Counted from the first letter of the stretch, positions 8,717-18,494 are shown. The stretch: DNA of 64,000 nt from Mixta intestinalis (GCF_009914055.1 NZ_CP028271.1:3534001-3598000); one strand, 5' to 3'. Notes: generated by a model not told the origin, from the letters alone. Numbers and translations: made by a program.

Positions 8717-10912
8717 ATGCCCGTTGCTCAGGTTGCGCTGCCCGTTCCGCTGGCGCGCCGGTTTGATTACCTGCTTCCTGCTCACCTGCACCCTGTGCCA
8801 GGCGGTCGCGTACGCGTGCCCTTTGGCAATCGCAAAATGGTTGGTATCGTAGTGGGGTTTAGCGAGCAGAGCGAGCTCCCTGAAGCGCAGCTAAAAAGCG
8901 TGCTGGACGTTATCGACAACGAATCACTGTTTCCACCTTCTCTCTGGCGCATTCTGCACTGGGCCGCAGATTATTATCACTACCCCCTGGGTGAAGTGCT
9001 GTTTCATGCGCTGCCGGTGCTGCTGCGTCAGGGTAAACCGGCACAGGATACCCCGCTCTGGCAATGGTTTATTACCGAGCTGGGGCGCGAAACCGCCCCG
9101 GAAAGCCTGAAGCGTGCGCCCAAACAGCAGCAGGCGCTTGCCGCACTACGCCAACAGCCGCTTTACCGCCACGAAATCGCGCAGCATGCGCTGGCTGACC
9201 AGGCGTTACAGGCACTGCGGGCAAAGGGACTGTGCGATCTGCGCGAGTATCTGCCAGCCAGAGAAGACTGGCGCACGTGCTTCGGCATTAAAGGCGAACG
9301 GCTGCGCCTGAATACGGAGCAGGCGATGGCCGTTGGCGCTATTCGCAGCGAGGATGAACAGTTCGCGCCCTGGCTGCTGGCAGGCATCACCGGCTCCGGG
9401 AAAACCGAAGTCTATCTCAGCGTGCTGGAAAACGTGCTGAGCCGTGGCCGTCAGGCGCTGGTGCTGGTGCCGGAAATCGGCCTGACGCCGCAAACCATCT
9501 CACGCTTCCGGGCGCGCTTTAACGCGCCGATCGATGTACTGCACTCCGGCCTGAACGACAGCGAACGCATGGCTGTCTGGCTGCGCGCGCGCCAGGGAGA
9601 AAACGCCATCGTAATCGGCACCCGCTCGGCGCTGTTTACTCCCTTCGCCCGTCCCGGCGTGATTATTATTGATGAAGAACACGACAGCTCCTACAAACAG
9701 CAGGAGGGCTGGCGCTATCACGCTCGCGATCTGGCGGTGTTCCGCGCGCGTGAAGAACATATTCCGATTGTGATGGGATCGGCGACGCCCGCGCTGGAAA
9801 CATTGCATAACGTACAGAGCGGCAAGTATCGTCAGCTAAACCTGAGCAAACGTGCCGGTAATGCCCGGCAGGCAACGCAGCAATTAATTGATTTAAAAGG
9901 CGTCCAGCTTCAGGGCGGGCTTTCTCCGGCGTTGGTACAGCGTATGCGCCAACATTTGCAGGCGGATAATCAGGTTTTGCTGTTCCTTAACCGCCGCGGC
10001 TTTTCGCCTGCGCTGCTGTGCCACGACTGCGGCTGGATCGCGGAATGCCCACGCTGCGATCACTACTACACGCTACATCAGCAACAGCGCCAGCTACGCT
10101 GCCATCACTGCGACAGCCAGCGTCCGGTACCGCGTCAGTGCCCCCAGTGCGGCTCCACGCATCTGGTGCCGGTAGGATTGGGCACCGAGCAGCTGGAGCA
10201 TAATCTACAGAGCCTGTTTCCCGGCATACCGCTGTCGCGTATCGATCGCGATACCACCAGCCGCAAGGGTGCACTGGAGCAGCATCTGGCAGATGTGTTT
10301 CGCGGCGGCGCGCGCATCCTTATCGGTACACAGATGCTGGCAAAAGGACACCACTTTCCCGACGTCACGCTGGTATCACTACTGGATGTGGATGGCGCGC
10401 TTTTCTCCGCCGACTTTCGGGCAGCAGAGCGCTTTGCCCAACTCTATATCCAGGTTGCCGGACGCGCCGGACGCGCCGGTAAGCAGGGCGAAGTGCTGCT
10501 GCAAACTCATCATCCTGAGCATCCGCTACTGCAAATCCTGCTACATCAGGGTTATGACGCCTTTGCCAGCCAGACGCTGAATGAGCGTAAAAGCGTTCAG
10601 CTGCCGCCGTTTACCAGCCATGCCCTGTTCCGCGCTGAAGATCATGATAATCAGCAGGCCGCCGCCTTTTTACATCAGTTACGTAATTTGCTGGAAGCGA
10701 GCCCGCTGCGCGACGAGGGACTATGGATTATGGGGCCGGTACCGGCCTTGCAGGCAAAACGCAGTGGGCGCTATCGCTGGCAGCTTCTGTTGCAACATCC
10801 AGCCCGTCTGCGCCTGCAACAGCTGTTAAAAACCTCGCTGCCGTTGATTCCTACCCTGCCGCTGGCGCGTAAAGTAAAATGGACGCTGGATATCGATCCG
10901 ACGGAAAGCTAG
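8717..10912 (+). CDS. priA: Primosomal protein N' (replication restart helicase PriA)
   Basis: Starting at the ATG at 8717 (MPVAQVALPVPLARRFDYLL) gives 731 residues, matching the family; the longer reading from 8603 overlaps the promoter region. Features in order: N-terminal 3'-DNA-binding domain, Walker A (GITGSGKTEVYL), DEEH box (IIDEEHDSSYKQ), a cysteine-rich zinc module with eight Cys between CHDCGWIAECPRC and QCPQCGS, and helicase motif VI (QVAGRAGRAGKQGE). It recognises stalled forks and D-loops and reloads DnaB. Single gene between rpmE and cytR. Confidence 0.97.
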   Translation: MPVAQVALPVPLARRFDYLLPAHLHPVPGGRVRVPFGNRKMVGIVVGFSEQSELPEAQLKSVLDVIDNESLFPPSLWRILHWAADYYHYPLGEVLFHALPVLLRQGKPAQDTPLWQWFITELGRETAPESLKRAPKQQQALAALRQQPLYRHEIAQHALADQALQALRAKGLCDLREYLPAREDWRTCFGIKGERLRLNTEQAMAVGAIRSEDEQFAPWLLAGITGSGKTEVYLSVLENVLSRGRQALVLVPEIGLTPQTISRFRARFNAPIDVLHSGLNDSERMAVWLRARQGENAIVIGTRSALFTPFARPGVIIIDEEHDSSYKQQEGWRYHARDLAVFRAREEHIPIVMGSATPALETLHNVQSGKYRQLNLSKRAGNARQATQQLIDLKGVQLQGGLSPALVQRMRQHLQADNQVLLFLNRRGFSPALLCHDCGWIAECPRCDHYYTLHQQQRQLRCHHCDSQRPVPRQCPQCGSTHLVPVGLGTEQLEHNLQSLFPGIPLSRIDRDTTSRKGALEQHLADVFRGGARILIGTQMLAKGHHFPDVTLVSLLDVDGALFSADFRAAERFAQLYIQVAGRAGRAGKQGEVLLQTHHPEHPLLQILLHQGYDAFASQTLNERKSVQLPPFTSHALFRAEDHDNQQAAAFLHQLRNLLEASPLRDEGLWIMGPVPALQAKRSGRYRWQLLLQHPARLRLQQLLKTSLPLIPTLPLARKVKWTLDIDPTES

Positions 10913-11110
10913 GCGTATCCTGCGCAAAGGTTTGCGAGCTGGATCGAAAAACCTCGAATAAGTCACAATTTTCATGCAATTTGAGTAACGGCCCCCCTGA
11001 CAATCTGTTAAAAATGTGATGATCGTCAGCTTTAGCCGCAACAAGCGCAGCCTGACAAAACATAGTGGACAGAAGGTCAGATCGGCACAGCCGATGCGAG
11101 GAGAAAAGCG

Positions 11111-12136
11111 TTGGAGCAGAACCAGGCGTCGACGGCAGCGACGATGAAAGATGTGGCTGAACGGGCGGGTGTCTCAACCGCCACCGTATCCCGCGCGCTG
11201 ATGAATCCTGAAAAAGTTTCGGCGGTAACCCGTCAGAAAGTTGAGCAGGCGGTTATTGAGGTAGGCTACTCTCCCCATGCGCTGGCGCGTAACGGCAAAC
11301 GCAGTGAATCGCGCACGATTCTGGTTATTGTGCCCGATATCTGCGATCCCTTTTTCAGCGAAATTATACGTGGCGTAGAGGTCACTGCCGCAGCGGAAGG
11401 CTATCTGGTGCTGATCGGTGACTGCGCACATCAAAACCAGCAGGAAAAATCCTTTCTCAGCCTGATGCTGACGCGCCAGATCGACGGCATGGTGCTGTTA
11501 GGCTCGCAGGTGCCTTTTGATACCGGCGTAGAGGAGCAGCGCAACCTGCCGCCAATGGTGATGGCAAACGAGTTTGCACCGGATCTGGAACTGCCAACGG
11601 TACATATCGATAACCTGACGGCGGCCTTCGAAGCGGTAAACCATTTATGGCAGCTTGGTCATCGCCGCATCGCCTGTATCGCCGGGCCGGAAGAGATGCC
11701 GCTCAGTCACTATCGCCTGCAAGGGTATATTCAGGCGCTGCGTCGTCACGGGCAGGAAGTTGAACCGCGCTATATTGTGCGCGGCGATTTTACCTTCGAG
11801 GCGGGAGCCGCCGCGTTCAAACGTCTGATGGCACAGCCGCAGCCACCGGAGGCGCTGTTTTGCCACAACGATATTATGGCGTTAGGTGCGATGTCCCAGG
11901 CAAAAAGTATGGGCCTGCGCATTCCTCGCGACATCTCCCTGGTTGGTTTTGACGATATTGAGCTGTCTCGCTATAGCGATCCTCCGCTGACGACCGTTGC
12001 TCAGCCGCGCTTTGCGCTGGGGCGTGAAGCCATGCTGCTGTTGCTGGAGCAGTTACAGGGTAAGATCGTACGCAACGGCTCCCGGCTACTGGAGTTTGAG
12101 CTGAAACTACGCGGAAGCACGATACACGCCAGCTAA
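11111..12136 (+). CDS. cytR: LacI-family repressor CytR
   Basis: 341 residues. The LacI-type helix-turn-helix is at the N terminus (TMKDVAERAGVSTATVSRAL), followed by the periplasmic-binding-protein-like sensor domain (ILVIVPDICDPFFSEIIRG, PPMVMANEFAPDLELPTVHIDNL), very close to E. coli CytR. It represses nucleoside uptake and catabolism genes together with CRP and responds to cytidine. I keep the TTG start at 11111 because a strong GAGGAGA ribosome binding site lies just upstream and E. coli CytR begins at the same relative place. It sits between priA and ftsN as in E. coli. Confidence 0.95.
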   Translation: MEQNQASTAATMKDVAERAGVSTATVSRALMNPEKVSAVTRQKVEQAVIEVGYSPHALARNGKRSESRTILVIVPDICDPFFSEIIRGVEVTAAAEGYLVLIGDCAHQNQQEKSFLSLMLTRQIDGMVLLGSQVPFDTGVEEQRNLPPMVMANEFAPDLELPTVHIDNLTAAFEAVNHLWQLGHRRIACIAGPEEMPLSHYRLQGYIQALRRHGQEVEPRYIVRGDFTFEAGAAAFKRLMAQPQPPEALFCHNDIMALGAMSQAKSMGLRIPRDISLVGFDDIELSRYSDPPLTTVAQPRFALGREAMLLLLEQLQGKIVRNGSRLLEFELKLRGSTIHAS

Positions 12137-12311
12137 ACGGCACCAGGCTGCCGTTCAGGTAGTTTCAGCAAATTCTTAAACGACTCACCGCTGGTCAAAC
12201 TTCCGGCCCTTGAGTAACATGGCGGGCTGACAGCTGGATAGCTGCGGCGCGCCCGTTTCAGCGCCCGCTCGTCCGGCAGGCATTTTCTTCTTTGAATTAG
12301 CGGAACGATTA

Positions 12312-13202
12312 GTGGCACAAAAAGATTATGTAGGCCGCGGGCGTTCGACAGGGACGCGTCGCAAGAAAGGCAACAGCCGCAGCAGCAAAAAGCGCAACGG
12401 CAGCTCCGGTATTTCTAAAATGATGATAGGGCTGGCGGTTGCCGTGCTGGTAACGTTCGTTGGCGGGCTATGGTTTATCGCCCACCATAAAAAAGAAGAA
12501 ACGCCGGTTATTCCCGATCATAAAGCGACCGGTAACGGGCTGCCGCCCAAACCTGAGGAGCGCTGGCGCTATATTAAAGAGCTGGAAAACCGCCAGGTTA
12601 CCGTGCCGACACCGAAAGAGCCTTCCTCAGGCGGCGAAGTTCAGTCACAAACACAGCTGACTGACGAACAGCGTCAGCTCCTGGAGCAGATGCAGGCTGA
12701 TATGCGCCAGGCACCCACTCAGCTGAATGAAGTGCCGTGGAACGAACAGACGCCGGTACAGCGCCAGCAAACGCTCCAGCGTCAGCAGCAGCAGTTGCAG
12801 CAACAACGGACACAACAGCAGCAGCAACAGGCGCAACAACAGCGCGTCCAGCAGCCAGGCTATCAGCCTGCACCGCCGCGGACATCACATCCGCCGGTTA
12901 CCACACCGAAACCGCAGGAAAACAACCGGGCCAAACAGCAGGAAGCCGCCAAAGCCAAAGCGGAGAAAGAGAAGTCGCAGCGCTGGATGGTGCAATGTGG
13001 CTCCTTTAAAGGCAGCGAGCAGGCAGAGTCAGTGCGCGCCCAGCTGGCGTTTGAAGGTTTTGAAAGCCGCATTACTACCGGCGGCGGTTGGAATCGCGTG
13101 GTAATTGGTCCTTATAACAGTCGCGCCAGCGCTGACAGCACCCTGAAGCGCCTGCGTAGCGCAGGACACTCCAGCTGTATTCCTCTTGCCCTTGGGGGTT
13201 GA
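12312..13202 (+). CDS. ftsN: Cell division protein FtsN
   Basis: 296 residues from a GTG start (MAQKDYVGRGRS). A short basic cytoplasmic tail is followed by one membrane segment (about residues 37-59, MMIGLAVAVLVTFVGG), a long periplasmic linker that is strongly Gln-rich near residues 150-200, and a C-terminal SPOR domain (RWMVQCGSFKGSEQAESVRA) with the two conserved Cys (VQCGSF and SSCIPL) that form its disulfide. FtsN is the late divisome activator of septal peptidoglycan synthesis, and SPOR binds denuded glycan. It is followed by hslVU as in E. coli. Confidence 0.95.
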   Translation: MAQKDYVGRGRSTGTRRKKGNSRSSKKRNGSSGISKMMIGLAVAVLVTFVGGLWFIAHHKKEETPVIPDHKATGNGLPPKPEERWRYIKELENRQVTVPTPKEPSSGGEVQSQTQLTDEQRQLLEQMQADMRQAPTQLNEVPWNEQTPVQRQQTLQRQQQQLQQQRTQQQQQQAQQQRVQQPGYQPAPPRTSHPPVTTPKPQENNRAKQQEAAKAKAEKEKSQRWMVQCGSFKGSEQAESVRAQLAFEGFESRITTGGGWNRVVIGPYNSRASADSTLKRLRSAGHSSCIPLALGG

Positions 13203-13238
13203 AACCCTCCAAACCTGCCCCATATCTTGTTGCATTAT

Positions 13239-13271
13239 GCTCCGCGCCACGCAGCGCGGAGCCTTTTTTCC
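13239..13271 (+). terminator. Stem-loop between ftsN and hslV
   Basis: Strong inverted repeat GCTCCGCG / CGCGGAGC followed by a T6 run, 22 bases ahead of the hslV start. It can terminate ftsN transcription. In E. coli a 5' UTR stem-loop at the equivalent place has been described as stabilising hslVU mRNA, so it may act as a leader element instead. Confidence 0.6.
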
Positions 13272-13292
13272 ACTGTAACAAGGGGTCTGCCC

Positions 13293-13823
13293 GTGACAAC
13301 GATAGTAAGTGTACGACGCAACGGCCAGGTAGTGATTGGCGGTGATGGCCAGGCTACTCTCGGCAATACCGTAATGAAAGGCAACGTCAAGAAAGTGCGC
13401 CGTCTCTACAATGACAAGGTGATTGCGGGTTTTGCCGGCGGCACAGCAGATGCTTTCACTCTGTTTGAACTTTTCGAGCGCAAGCTGGAGATGCATCAGG
13501 GCCATCTGGTGAAGGCGGCGGTGGAACTGGCTAAAGACTGGCGAACCGACCGCATGCTGCGCAAGCTTGAAGCGCTGCTGGCGGTAGCGGATGAAAACGC
13601 CTCCCTGATTATTACCGGTAATGGCGATGTGATTCAGCCTGAAAACGATCTGATCGCTATCGGTTCCGGCGGCCCCTATGCACAGGCCGCTGCCCGCGCG
13701 CTGCTGGAGAATACCGAGCTTAGCGCCCGCGATATTGCTGAAAAAGCCCTGGGTATTGCAGGTGACATCTGCATCTATACCAACCACAATCTGACTATTG
13801 AAGAATTAGCCTCCAAAGCGTAA
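13293..13823 (+). CDS. hslV: ATP-dependent protease peptidase subunit HslV (ClpQ)
   Basis: From the GTG at 13293 the protein is MTTIVSVRRNGQ..., 176 residues, the E. coli length; Thr2 becomes the N-terminal catalytic threonine after Met removal. The proteasome beta-type core is clear (GGDGQATLGNTVMKGNVKKVR; GFAGGTADAFTLFE). The upstream extension to 13227 would run through the stem-loop and is rejected. It forms a two-ring dodecamer capped by HslU, whose gene starts 11 bases downstream in the same operon. Confidence 0.97.
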   Translation: MTTIVSVRRNGQVVIGGDGQATLGNTVMKGNVKKVRRLYNDKVIAGFAGGTADAFTLFELFERKLEMHQGHLVKAAVELAKDWRTDRMLRKLEALLAVADENASLIITGNGDVIQPENDLIAIGSGGPYAQAAARALLENTELSARDIAEKALGIAGDICIYTNHNLTIEELASKA

Positions 13824-13834
13824 GGATCGAAATT

Positions 13835-15166
13835 ATGTCTGAAATGACTCCGCGCGAGATTGTCAGCGAACTGAACAGATTTATCATCGGCCAGGATGGC
13901 GCCAAGCGTGCTGTGGCGATCGCCCTGCGCAACCGCTGGCGTCGTATGCAGCTGGATGAAGATCTGCGCCATGAGGTTACGCCGAAAAATATCCTGATGA
14001 TTGGTCCTACCGGCGTGGGTAAAACTGAAATTGCCCGCCGTCTGGCCAAGCTGGCGAACGCGCCTTTTATTAAAGTTGAAGCAACCAAATTCACCGAAGT
14101 CGGCTATGTCGGTAAGGAAGTGGATTCCATCATCCGCGATCTGACCGATGCCGCCATGAAAATGGTGCGTATGCAGGCGATTGAAAAAAATCGCTACCGC
14201 GCTGAAGAGATGGCTGAAGAGCGTATTCTTGATGCGCTGATTCCCCCGGCAAAAAATAACTGGGGACAGCCGGAGCAGAGCGCTGAACCCTCCGCAGCAC
14301 GCCAGTCATTCCGTAAAAAGCTGCGTGAAGGCCAGCTGGACGACAAAGAAATCGAGATTAACCTGGCTGCCGCGCCGATGGGCGTAGAAATCATGGCTCC
14401 TCCGGGCATGGAGGAAATGACCAGCCAGTTACAGTCCATGTTCCAGAATCTGGGTGGACAGAAGCAGAAGCCGCGCAAGCTGAAAATCAAAGAGGCGATG
14501 AAGCTGCTGATCGAAGAAGAAGCGGCAAAACTGGTTAACCCGGAAGAGCTGAAGCAGGATGCAATTGACGCGGTTGAACAGCACGGCATCGTGTTTATTG
14601 ATGAGATCGATAAAATCTGTAAACGCGGCGAAACGTCCGGTCCTGACGTATCGCGCGAAGGCGTACAGCGCGATCTGCTGCCGCTGGTAGAAGGCTGTAC
14701 TGTATCTACCAAGCACGGAATGGTGAAAACCGACCACATCCTGTTTATCGCCTCTGGCGCTTTCCAGGTTGCCAGCCCGTCCGATTTGATCCCGGAACTA
14801 CAGGGCCGCCTGCCGATCCGTGTTGAGCTGCAGGCGCTGACGGTAAATGATTTCGAACGCATCCTGACCGAGCCGAACGCTTCAATTACCGTTCAGTACA
14901 AAGCGTTAATGGGGACTGAAGGCGTGAACATCAACTTTACCGATGACGGTATCCGCCGTATCGCTGAGGCCGCCTGGCAGGTCAATGAAACCACAGAAAA
15001 TATCGGTGCGCGCCGTTTGCACACGGTTCTGGAGCGTCTGATGGAAGATATTTCCTATGATGCCAGCGACCGTAACGGTGAAAGCATTACTATCGACGCC
15101 GATTATGTTTCTCAGCATCTGGATCAGCTGGTCGCTGACGAGGATCTGAGCCGCTTTATTCTGTAA
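13835..15166 (+). CDS. hslU: HslU, ATPase and unfoldase subunit of HslVU
   Basis: 443 residues, the standard length. AAA+ motifs: Walker A GPTGVGKTE near residue 57, Walker B GIVFIDEIDKIC near residue 250, and the pore motif GYVGKE near residue 90. The inserted I domain occupies about residues 110-240. The C terminus ends EDLSRFIL, the tail that inserts into HslV. HslU unfolds substrates such as SulA and feeds them to HslV. A terminator follows. Confidence 0.98.
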   Translation: MSEMTPREIVSELNRFIIGQDGAKRAVAIALRNRWRRMQLDEDLRHEVTPKNILMIGPTGVGKTEIARRLAKLANAPFIKVEATKFTEVGYVGKEVDSIIRDLTDAAMKMVRMQAIEKNRYRAEEMAEERILDALIPPAKNNWGQPEQSAEPSAARQSFRKKLREGQLDDKEIEINLAAAPMGVEIMAPPGMEEMTSQLQSMFQNLGGQKQKPRKLKIKEAMKLLIEEEAAKLVNPEELKQDAIDAVEQHGIVFIDEIDKICKRGETSGPDVSREGVQRDLLPLVEGCTVSTKHGMVKTDHILFIASGAFQVASPSDLIPELQGRLPIRVELQALTVNDFERILTEPNASITVQYKALMGTEGVNINFTDDGIRRIAEAAWQVNETTENIGARRLHTVLERLMEDISYDASDRNGESITIDADYVSQHLDQLVADEDLSRFIL

Positions 15167-15185
15167 CCGGCATCAATACCCCATT

Positions 15186-15211
15186 AAAAGGAGGCTACGG
15201 CCTCCTTTTTT
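15186..15211 (+). terminator. Terminator after hslVU
   Basis: Stem AAAAGGAGGC / GCCTCCTTTT around a short loop, followed by a T run, 20 bases after the hslU stop. Confidence 0.85.
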
Positions 15212-15324
15212 GTTGCATTCTTGCCCTTTAGCTCCGGCAACTTGACGAAGATTAAAGCGCCGCATCGCCCGCCGCCTTAAAATCAGCCTACTCCTTTTTA
15301 ATTACACCCGCTGCAGGCAGGCTT

Positions 15325-16248
15325 ATGGAACAGATTCAACGGATAACCTCCTTTCAATTCCGAGGCTGGCTGGAAAGCCTGCGCCTGCGTACGCTACCGC
15401 TGGCGTTTGCTTCTATCCTGACCGGTTCCGCACTGGCCTGGTGGCAACATCATTTCAGTTTGATCATCGCCCTGCTCTGCTTTCTGACCAGCGGCCTGCT
15501 ACAGGTGCTTTCCAACCTGGCTAACGATTATGGCGATGCGCTAAAAGGCAGCGACAGCAGCGAACGGCTTGGCCCGCTGCGCGGCATCCAGAAAGGCGCT
15601 ATCACGCTACCACAGCTACGCAGAGGAATGGTGCTGGTAGCGGGCCTGGCATTGCTCTGCGGCATTATGTTAATTAGCCGCGCCTGCCACACGCTGGGCG
15701 ACGTGTTGAGCTTCCTTGTGCTGGGCGCGCTGGCCGTTGTCGCGGCGATTGCCTATACCGTAGGTAAAAAGCCCTATGGCTATCTTGGGTTGGGTGACCT
15801 GTCGGTGCTGATCTTTTTTGGCTGGCTGGGCGTCGGTGGCAGCTTCTATCTGCAAAGCCATAACCTGCCGCTGCTGGTGCTGCTACCGGCAACCGCCTGC
15901 GGCCTGCTGGCAGCAGCGGTGCTGAACATTAACAATCTGCGCGATATAGAAACCGATCGTCAATGTGGAAAAATGACGCTGGCGGTACGGCTTGGCGCAG
16001 ATAATGCACGGCGCTATCATGCACTGTTGCTGGGCAGTGCGCTGCTGTGCTTTGCCGTTTTTGCCTGGGCCGGACAACAGGGTTGGGGACGCTGGCTGTT
16101 TTTACTGGTCATTCCGCTGCTATGGCAACAGGGCCACTATATTCTGCATCACAAGACGCCTCAGGCGATGCGCCCGATGCTGGAGAAAACGGTGAAGGCG
16201 GCGCTTTTGACCAATATTCTCTTTTCGGTAGGCATACTGCTTAGCTGA
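15325..16248 (+). CDS. menA: 1,4-dihydroxy-2-naphthoate octaprenyltransferase
   Basis: 307-residue polytopic membrane protein of the UbiA superfamily. The two Asp-rich prenyl-diphosphate/Mg sites are present: NDYGDALKGSDSSERLG near residue 75 and NNLRDIETDRQCGKMTLAVR near residue 200. It attaches the octaprenyl chain to 1,4-dihydroxy-2-naphthoate in menaquinone synthesis. The genes hslVU-menA-rraA lie in the same order in E. coli. It has its own upstream gap of 158 bases and so probably its own promoter. Confidence 0.96.
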   Translation: MEQIQRITSFQFRGWLESLRLRTLPLAFASILTGSALAWWQHHFSLIIALLCFLTSGLLQVLSNLANDYGDALKGSDSSERLGPLRGIQKGAITLPQLRRGMVLVAGLALLCGIMLISRACHTLGDVLSFLVLGALAVVAAIAYTVGKKPYGYLGLGDLSVLIFFGWLGVGGSFYLQSHNLPLLVLLPATACGLLAAAVLNINNLRDIETDRQCGKMTLAVRLGADNARRYHALLLGSALLCFAVFAWAGQQGWGRWLFLLVIPLLWQQGHYILHHKTPQAMRPMLEKTVKAALLTNILFSVGILLS

Positions 16249-16355
16249 TCGCCGGATTGCTGATATAACGCAATTTTTGCGCGGTTGATGATTTTGCCAA
16301 CAACTCAGATAAAGCGATATACTTACCGCTCCTGTGGCAAACAGACGAAAATCCT

Positions 16356-16841
16356 ATGAAATATGATACTTCCGAACTCTGCGACATCTATCACGAAGAC
16401 GTTAACGTGGTGGAACCACTCTTCTCCAACTTTGGGGGTCGCACCTCGTTTGGCGGCCAAATTACGACCGTAAAATGTTTCGAGGACAACGGCCTGTTAT
16501 ACGATCTACTGGAAGAAAACGGCCGGGGTCGTGTGCTGCTGGTAGACGGCGGTGGCTCGGTGCGACGGGCGCTGGTTGATGCGGCGCTGGCACAGCTGGC
16601 GGTGCAAAATGAATGGGAAGGCATTGTAGTCTACGGCTCTGTGCGCCAGGTAGACGATCTGGAAGAGCTGGATATCGGCATCCAGGCCATTGCCGCCATT
16701 CCAGCTGGCGCGGCAGGTGAAGGCATCGGCGAAAGCGATATACGCGTAAACTTCGGTGGTGTCACCTTCTTTTCCGGCGATCACCTCTACGCAGATAACA
16801 CCGGCATCATCCTGTCAGAAGACCCGCTGGATATCGAATAA
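16356..16841 (+). CDS. rraA: Regulator of RNase E activity RraA
   Basis: 161 residues, full length, with the characteristic MKYDTSELCDIYHEDVNVVEP start and the GGGSVRRALVDAALAQLA core. RraA forms a trimeric ring that binds the C-terminal scaffold region of RNase E and lowers its activity. It lies 107 bases after menA. A terminator follows 45 bases after the stop. Confidence 0.97.
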   Translation: MKYDTSELCDIYHEDVNVVEPLFSNFGGRTSFGGQITTVKCFEDNGLLYDLLEENGRGRVLLVDGGGSVRRALVDAALAQLAVQNEWEGIVVYGSVRQVDDLEELDIGIQAIAAIPAGAAGEGIGESDIRVNFGGVTFFSGDHLYADNTGIILSEDPLDIE

Positions 16842-16885
16842 TCTTAACGCCGCGTCAACGCTTAGACGCGGCGGATTGCGCAACG

Positions 16886-16917
16886 AAAAACGGGTGCCTG
16901 AGAGCACCCGTTTTTTC
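16886..16917. terminator. Bidirectional terminator between rraA and zapB
   Basis: Stem ACGGGTGC / GCACCCGT with A5 before and T6 after, lying between the convergent rraA and zapB genes. Confidence 0.85.
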
Positions 16918-16947
16918 ATGGTTGATGAAAGCAGCATCCCCGAAGGA

Positions 16948-17187
16948 TTACACTTCTTCCATCTTACCTAACAAAGCCCGCAGGCGTTCCTGCCACTGAA
17001 CCTGCTCTTCTTTCAGCTGCTGGTTTTCACGCACCAGCGCTTCGCTGTTTCCTGAAACCTGCTGCACTTCATTCTTCAGCGTATTGTTCTGCTCTTTCAG
17101 CTCTTCAATTTCCATCTGCAGCAGGGTGATAGTATCAATCGCCTGCTGGACTTTCGCTTCCAGTTTCTCGAAAACTTCAAATGACAT
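16948..17187 (-). CDS. zapB: Cell division protein ZapB
   Basis: 79 residues that are almost entirely coiled coil (MSFEVFEKLEAKVQQAIDTI, then LLQMEIEELKEQNNTLKNE), close to the 81-residue E. coli protein. ZapB links the Z ring, through ZapA, to MatP and the chromosome terminus. Convergent with rraA and divergent from glpF, as in E. coli. Confidence 0.96.
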   Translation of the reverse strand: MSFEVFEKLEAKVQQAIDTITLLQMEIEELKEQNNTLKNEVQQVSGNSEALVRENQQLKEEQVQWQERLRALLGKMEEV

Positions 17188-17636
17188 TCTATGACTTCTC
17201 CTAATCGCAAGGCGTTGATGATGCCAGCCGCAGACGACGAGACATCACAAAACTCCGTTGAAAATACTGATATACCGATTGTAAGTAGGCGCACAGCCCA
17301 AGTCCAGCGGCGAACCGTTGTGAAGCGCAGTATGTAACAATTTTCAGCTTATGCCGAGCGCTTAAACGGTATCTGAACGCGAATCTCAGATTATCTGCTT
17401 TTTGTTAAATAAAATGAGCGCCACGCAGCGCGCGCGACCGCCAAAATGGTGTTTACAGAACGGTAAAAGACGCGAAAACGCGCATTTTTTTGATGGAGCA
17501 CACAGATTTTAATTTCGCTATTTCTCGTTTATGCGCGTTAACGATAAATTCACAACAACCCCACATTTGTTTGGGTGGTTCAACGGAATGAAAACAACGA
17601 TTGATAAAACTTAACCTCGCCTTCAGGAATTTCATT
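17188..17636 (+). other. 449-base zapB-glpF intergenic region
   Basis: No credible gene. It holds the zapB promoter at its left end and the glpF control region at its right end (separate entry). A GC-rich stretch near 17413-17440 (GCGCCACGCAGCGCGCGCGAC) has repeated GCGC but no clear hairpin function. Confidence 0.6.
17484..17552 (+). promoter_or_regulatory. glpFKX control region (GlpR/CRP type)
   Basis: About 70 bases here follow the E. coli glpFK promoter as I remember it (GGAGCACACAGATTTTAA, then TATTTCTCGTTTATGCGC and GTTAACGATAAATTCAC). In E. coli this interval carries overlapping GlpR operators and CRP sites. The rest of the leader up to the glpF ATG at 17637 is AT-rich. The assignment rests on remembered similarity, not an alignment. 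Confidence 0.6.
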
Positions 17637-18494
17637 ATGAGTCAGACAGCAACGAGCACACTTAAGGGTCAGTGCATTGCCGAATTCCTCGGAACCGGCA
17701 TGATTATCTTCTTCGGGGCTGGCTGTGTTGCCGCGATGAAGCTGGCCGGCGCCGCTTTTGGTCAATGGGAAATCTGCATTATCTGGGGCCTGGCGGTTTC
17801 AATGGCCGCTTACATGACAGCGGGCGTATCCGGCGCGCATCTGAATCCAGCGGTGACCGTCGCCCTTTGCCTGTTCGCCAATTTTGAAGGACGCAAGGTC
17901 ATCCCTTATATTATCGCCCAGGTTGCCGGTGCCTTTTGCGCTGCGGCGTTGGTTTACGGCCTCTATTACAACCTGTTCATTGATTATGAAAGCAGTCACC
18001 AGATGGTACGTGGCACGGCTGACAGCCTCGATTTGGCAGGGATCTTCTCAACCTATCCTAACCCGCATATTAGCGTAGGCCAGGCGTTTTTAGTGGAGTT
18101 GGTCATTACTGCCGTACTGATGTCGGTGATTATGGCGCTAACCGATGACGGCAATGGCGTACCGCGTGGCCCGCTGGCACCGCTGCTGATTGGTCTGCTG
18201 GTCGCCATTATCGGCGGCGCAATGGGCCCGCTGACCGGTTTTGCCCTCAACCCTGCGCGTGATTTTGGTCCGAAAATTTTCGCCTGGCTGGCAGGCTGGG
18301 GCAGCGTCGCCTTTACCGGCGCACGCGATATCCCCTATTTTCTGGTCCCGATTTTCGGCCCACTGGTGGGTGCCTGCCTGGGTGCATGGGGCTACCGCTC
18401 GCTGATCTGTCGTCATCTGCCATGTAATCTTAATATCACGCAGAAAACCGACGCCGATAAGCCTGTTACCCGTACTGAACAACGTAAAGCGTAA
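17637..18494 (+). CDS. glpF: Glycerol uptake facilitator GlpF
   Basis: 285 residues from the ATG at 17637 (MSQTATSTLKGQCIAEFLG). Six membrane helices and the two half-helix NPA motifs of aquaglyceroporins are present (SGAHLNPAVTVA near residue 66 and FALNPARDFGPK near residue 203). The Asp after the second NPAR is the glycerol-channel signature. It lets glycerol diffuse through the inner membrane and heads the glpFKX operon, with glpK 33 bases downstream. Confidence 0.97.
   Translation: MSQTATSTLKGQCIAEFLGTGMIIFFGAGCVAAMKLAGAAFGQWEICIIWGLAVSMAAYMTAGVSGAHLNPAVTVALCLFANFEGRKVIPYIIAQVAGAFCAAALVYGLYYNLFIDYESSHQMVRGTADSLDLAGIFSTYPNPHISVGQAFLVELVITAVLMSVIMALTDDGNGVPRGPLAPLLIGLLVAIIGGAMGPLTGFALNPARDFGPKIFAWLAGWGSVAFTGARDIPYFLVPIFGPLVGACLGAWGYRSLICRHLPCNLNITQKTDADKPVTRTEQRKA

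Noticed and set aside
12750..12860. CAG/CAA-rich tract as a tandem repeat locus
   Set aside because: It encodes the Gln-rich linker of FtsN, which is usual in the family; the units are irregular.
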